DNA of 32,638 bases. Source: Sphingomonadales bacterium (GTDB lineage Bacteria; Pseudomonadota; Alphaproteobacteria; Sphingomonadales; Sphingomonadaceae). The stretch lies in NCBI GenBank assembly GCA_020200315.1, contig JAIVIZ010000090.1, forward strand, positions 1-32,638. The letters are read 5' to 3'. Numbering within the stretch: the stretch's first letter is position 1; the number at the start of each line of letters is the position of its first letter. Below, piece by piece: positions 29,975 to 32,638 of this stretch. The notes under the pieces were generated by a model, which was not told where the DNA came from, searched no databases, and saw nothing but the letters and a program-made list of their open reading frames with translations. Position numbers and translations under genes: made by a program.

Positions 29975-31496
29975 TGGCAATTCCGATCACTGCCGGGTTG
30001 ACGATGTAGTCGGATGATTGCCGCCCAGCCGCTTCGCCGGCCCGCGTTCCCGCCACCTTCAGCCAGTCGGCCTCGACAAGGAACGCCAGCGCTTCATTCA
30101 GCGGCTCGGCTTCGCGCATTCCCGGCAAGTGCTGCTTGAACGGAGTCCGCTTCAGGTCTCGCGCATTCACCTTCTTCAGCTTGTGCTTGACGATCAGCCT
30201 GGCGAGCGTTGCTGCATGGCGTTCGACCAGCGGCAGGACCGCATCCCCGAACACCCGCAGCGCCATCGGCTTGGCATATTCATCGACGAACTCGGCAACG
30301 GCGGCGATCGTCTTGGCGCTGATCGACTGAGGCTCAGGACCGCCACGGTACGCCCAGCCCGCCAGCTCCGCCACCAAGGCGAGCCGCAGCACCATGCCGG
30401 GCAACTTCCCGCAGAAGCTCTTGAACAGGCCCCCAGCCTCGTCCCCGGCGTCACGGTTGGCGCGTTCGAACTGCTCGAACACATCAGCCGCGGCTGGATC
30501 GAGGGTGAGCGTAACAGCGACTTGGCGACCGTCATGCCCGACGCCCCACGCAAGATCGTCGAGGCGGCGGTAGATACTTTCGAGTGCCGCATGATCGGTC
30601 ACCCGGCGAGGCCGCTGGTAATCGCAGCGATCCGGCCACGTCCACAGGAAGCGGGCGACCAACCCGTCATCGGGCTTACCCTTGCCGAACAGCGCATCGG
30701 CCAACTTCTCGGGCTGAATACCGCCGACCACCGACACACCGTTGAACGGCACCATCGTCGGTTCGGGATTGCCCTTCCGATCGATGACGAATGGACGACC
30801 ACCATAGGCTTCGAGCCAGAATTCTCGGCCGCCGGGCGTGTAGCGATCGAAGCTCGTCAGCCATCCCGCAAGCTCGTCGCGCAGGTGCAACGTGCCGCTC
30901 GGATTGCCCGACAATATCTCGGCCAACTTCTCAGGGGTGGAGTCCTGGACGAGGAGGCGGCGGCGTTGGGGTTGCTTCGGCTCGGCTGCGCCCTCCGGCA
31001 TCGGCGGCGTCGGCAATCCGTCTTTCGCCGCTTCCTTCACCAGCCCCTGAAACGTGCCCCACTCGACTTTGGACCGTTCGCAGTCAGCACGCCAATGATT
31101 GATGAGGTCGCCGTGCGTAGAGGCATGGTCCTTTTCCATATCGCGGAGGGGATTGGTCGCACGATCCAAAGCCGGGGACTTGTTGGAGGACGGATCGCCG
31201 ACCAGGCCCGTCCATAGAATGCAGGGCTCCGTCCAGTCGGCGTCGGCGTAAGGCTTCACCTTGCGCTTGCCGCCGATGAGCGAGGCGACGACCGACAGGT
31301 AGCCCACGGCGACATAATCGACGGGCGACCCGGCGCCTTGTGCCATGTCCGCCAGCAACCCCCATGCAGGGCCGAACAGCTCGACTGGCATTGAGGCGGG
31401 GGAGCGACGACCGGCGGCGAGGACCGACATATCCGGTGCCGGCCAGATGTGGATCGGCTCGGCTGAATCATAAGCCTGCGCAAGGTTACGCTGCAT
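29967..31496 (-). CDS. DUF3987-type primase-helicase-like ATPase
   Basis: The protein is 509 residues; the ATG at 31496 is one codon after an alternative GTG. It has a P-loop G-L-V-G-D-P-S-S-N-K-S-P, a Walker-B-like L-R-D-E-L-A-G-W-L near residue 210 and a G-G-I-Q-P-E-K-L-A motif, with F-L-W-T-W-P-D-R later. This is the DUF3987 family found with primase-like proteins in plasmids, integrative elements and phages. It is thought to act as a replicative helicase. It overlaps the upstream gene by 11 bases and the downstream gene by 8, so it is translated with them. The winged C-terminal portion (V-N-A-R-D-L-K-R) may bind DNA. Confidence 0.75.
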   Translation of the reverse strand: MQRNLAQAYDSAEPIHIWPAPDMSVLAAGRRSPASMPVELFGPAWGLLADMAQGAGSPVDYVAVGYLSVVASLIGGKRKVKPYADADWTEPCILWTGLVGDPSSNKSPALDRATNPLRDMEKDHASTHGDLINHWRADCERSKVEWGTFQGLVKEAAKDGLPTPPMPEGAAEPKQPQRRRLLVQDSTPEKLAEILSGNPSGTLHLRDELAGWLTSFDRYTPGGREFWLEAYGGRPFVIDRKGNPEPTMVPFNGVSVVGGIQPEKLADALFGKGKPDDGLVARFLWTWPDRCDYQRPRRVTDHAALESIYRRLDDLAWGVGHDGRQVAVTLTLDPAAADVFEQFERANRDAGDEAGGLFKSFCGKLPGMVLRLALVAELAGWAYRGGPEPQSISAKTIAAVAEFVDEYAKPMALRVFGDAVLPLVERHAATLARLIVKHKLKKVNARDLKRTPFKQHLPGMREAEPLNEALAFLVEADWLKVAGTRAGEAAGRQSSDYIVNPAVIGIANG

Positions 31497-32046
31497 CACG
31501 AAGTTCCTCCCCGTATGTGATGACCGGCAGGCGGTAGGGGCGGCTCAGCGCCTCCTTCAGCCGATCCGCGAGATTGTGATCCTGGCACCGGATGCTCGGC
31601 AGACTGGCCAGATTGATGACTTCCGGCGCAGACCAGTCGAGGACGCACAGCCCGTCACAGCCAGCACGCAGCCAGTCGAGCGGTGACGCCCACAGACGCA
31701 CCTCTGGCTCCCAGCTATGGCGTTCGAAGCCGTCGAGCAGTCCGAGCGACCACCCGACGCCGATCCGCAGCAGCCATGCCAGCGGCTGTTCCGACGTGAA
31801 GGCCACCAGATCGACGAGTTCACCGTCTTCGAACACCGGCAGGATCAGATGCGGCGCTCCGTCGCACGAAGGAGCGTAGAGGCCGTCGTCAATGGCGATC
31901 GCCCGGGAAGTGCCGCCGAAGAAATGACGGTCCCCCATGTGAGCGATCGTTGACCAGGGCACGCCGAGGGCCTGCAGCCGGCGCAGGAGCAGTGGGTGCG
32001 CCGCGAGGGAAAGTTCGCGGAGCTCCCGCGATATGCCGCCGGTCAC
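31486..32046 (-). CDS. Primase/toprim-associated mobile-element protein candidate
   Basis: A GTG at 32046, fixed by a GTGA overlap with the gene before it, gives 186 residues; a 13-residue longer TTG start is less likely. The sequence (L-R-R-L-Q-A-L-G-V-P-W-S-T-I-A, L-I-L-P-V-F-E-D-G-E-L-V-D-L-V-A-F, G-L-C-V-L-D-W-S-A-P-E-V) suggests an alpha/beta fold. It sits where primase-type proteins precede DUF3987 helicases. The acidic D-x-D catalytic motif of toprim is not evident. It could be an accessory primase subunit; the function is inferred from position. Confidence 0.55.
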   Translation of the reverse strand: MTGGISRELRELSLAAHPLLLRRLQALGVPWSTIAHMGDRHFFGGTSRAIAIDDGLYAPSCDGAPHLILPVFEDGELVDLVAFTSEQPLAWLLRIGVGWSLGLLDGFERHSWEPEVRLWASPLDWLRAGCDGLCVLDWSAPEVINLASLPSIRCQDHNLADRLKEALSRPYRLPVITYGEELRDAA

Positions 32047-32252
32047 CGAGACGCCCCCCAGATGATCTGCGCAAACAAGCCGCAACGCTCCACGGGAACA
32101 CCGTGACGGCGTTGGAGCAGTTGATACTGAAGCAGTGCCACTGTATCGTCAGAAATGTCACCGCCAAGCTGACAAATCGGGAGCCGTCCAGCCGAATAGG
32201 CCGGGCGGCTTCTCGCTTTTTCGGAAGCGAGCACACCGATGTGCTGGGGCAC
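32043..32252 (-). CDS. Small hypothetical protein of the mobile-element operon
   Basis: A GTG at 32252 lies one base after the AlpA stop, and the stop at 32043-32045 overlaps the next GTG start (GTGA). This supports the 69-residue product (M-P-Q-H-I-G-V-L-A-S-E-K-A-R-S-R-P-A-Y-S-A-G-R-L-P). The middle (D-D-T-V-A-L-L-Q-Y-Q-L-L-Q-R-R-H-G-V-P-V) is probably a helix plus strand. No family is recognised. Coupling at both ends argues for a real gene. Confidence 0.5.
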   Translation of the reverse strand: MPQHIGVLASEKARSRPAYSAGRLPICQLGGDISDDTVALLQYQLLQRRHGVPVERCGLFAQIIWGASR

Positions 32253-32253
32253 T

Positions 32254-32415
32254 TCAAGAAGCGCTCACGAATTGGCGTAGGCTCTCGACATTCACGAGAC
32301 GACGACGTCCGATGAGGGTTGTGGCAATGCGGCCCTCGCCGATCGCCTTGTAGATGGTGGTCTTGCCGAGGCCCGTCATTTCGCGGGACTCGTTGATGGT
32401 CGCGGTGATCTTCAC
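32254..32415 (-). CDS. AlpA/excisionase-type helix-turn-helix regulator
   Basis: A GTG at 32415 with a GGAGG ribosome binding site gives 53 residues. The sequence T-I-N-E-S-R-E-M-T-G-L-G-K-T-T-I-Y-K-A-I-G-E-G-R-I-A-T-T-L-I-G-R-R-R-L-V-N is a textbook AlpA/MerR-like excisionase HTH: recognition helix K-T-T-I-Y-K-A-I, then G-R-R-R-L wing. AlpA proteins act as excision or transcription activators in integrative elements. It heads the coupled nine-gene leftward operon ending at 28330 and supports the view that this is an integrated mobile element. Confidence 0.85.
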   Translation of the reverse strand: MKITATINESREMTGLGKTTIYKAIGEGRIATTLIGRRRLVNVESLRQFVSAS

Positions 32416-32452
32416 TGTTGCCTCCGTTCATTCGCGCGGAGGGCACCCCCGC

Positions 32453-32585
32453 TTGAACGGCCAACCAATTATCACGGGGCAGGAGCTGGTTTACTTGCCC
32501 TTAGTGGCCGTCAGCGGCGGGAGAAGACCCTTCGCGAACGGCCATCCATTTACACCACATGCGGCCAGCAACCCTTGCCCTTAAG
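32453..32585 (-). repeat. Imperfect ~52-bp direct repeat upstream of AlpA
   Basis: On the minus strand, a segment starting AAGGGCAAG and ending TGGCCGTTC occurs twice, about 80 bases apart (32585 to 32533 and 32504 to 32453). Matches are also seen between (TGGT or TGGA near the end). GACGGCCA occurs near each copy. The repeat lies in the AlpA promoter region and could be binding sites or an att-related duplication. Confidence 0.5.
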
Positions 32586-32638
32586 CCGTCTCATTCGCTT
32601 TTCTTTGCTGGCCGTCGCTACCCGACCAAGCTCAGCAC
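32550..32638 (-). CDS. Possible 3' end of a gene running off the right edge
   Basis: One frame is open from the edge to a TAA at 32550-32552, giving 28 residues rich in Lys/Arg (A-E-L-G-R-V-A-T-A-S-K-E-K-R-M-R-R-L-K-G-K-G-C). If an integrase or other element gene lies to the right on this strand, this would be its tail. It is too short to identify. Confidence 0.2.
   Translation of the reverse strand, partial: AELGRVATASKEKRMRRLKGKGCWPHVV

Noticed and set aside
30018-31217. 399-codon plus-strand ORF
   Set aside because: Antisense shadow of the DUF3987 gene.
1-32638. tRNA genes, rRNA or CRISPR array
   Set aside because: No cloverleaf, rRNA motif or spaced repeat was seen by eye; a tRNA scan was not possible.

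Overview
The window looks like a high-GC alphaproteobacterial chromosome, most likely order Sphingomonadales. The reasons are a COQ9-type ubiquinone protein, a RibB with a helix-turn-helix extension, and dispersed palindromes of a kind I associate with sphingomonads. This is judged from protein and repeat recognition by eye, with no database search.

Positions 1-12.3 kb are conserved housekeeping DNA. From the left: the first codons of feoA behind a Fur-box-like site, COQ9, a broken DMT-family transporter, a SOUL heme-binding protein, and the leftward riboflavin run ribD-ribE-ribBA-(ribH). Then come a small membrane protein, a TonB C-terminal-domain protein, gltX and nadE, divergent prs, an alpha/beta hydrolase fused to a broken VOC gene, and rpmI-rplT with a terminator. 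Several of these genes carry lesions. The transporter has an internal loss plus frameshift. RibBA loses most of its GTP-cyclohydrolase-like half, and its end abuts a ribH lacking its first ~30 codons. The TonB-like protein has no membrane anchor. The VOC gene has two frameshifts and runs into the hydrolase. Riboflavin synthesis as written here would be incomplete.

Positions 12.3-32.6 kb are accessory. pheST, which usually follows rplT, is absent. The stretch holds a DUF3606 protein, a TPR fragment, a secreted amidohydrolase and a leftward four-gene operon. That operon runs from a ribbon-helix-helix protein with a palindromic operator candidate, through a 375-residue coiled-coil/phage-like protein and a 90-residue protein, to a 1651-residue multidomain polyvalent protein. 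The large protein has an M15 peptidase-like domain, a thermonuclease-like domain and LPD38-like regions. No capsid, portal or terminase genes accompany it. Next come a rodlin/chaplin-reminiscent secreted protein, several small ORFans, a divergent pair of small operons around 24.1 kb, a TonB-dependent receptor, and finally a tightly coupled nine-gene leftward operon (AlpA-like regulator, primase/DUF3987 ATPase, winged-helix, HGG-motif protein). This last operon looks like the replication/regulation module of an integrated mobile element whose integrase, if present, lies off the right edge.

Two repeat families mark only the accessory part. One is a ~31-bp palindrome with a CCACCC-type loop (about seven copies, all in one orientation). 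The other is 9-bp GGGACNNTA tandem arrays at three places, one of which is inside a coding region and encodes Asn-Arg-Asp repeats.
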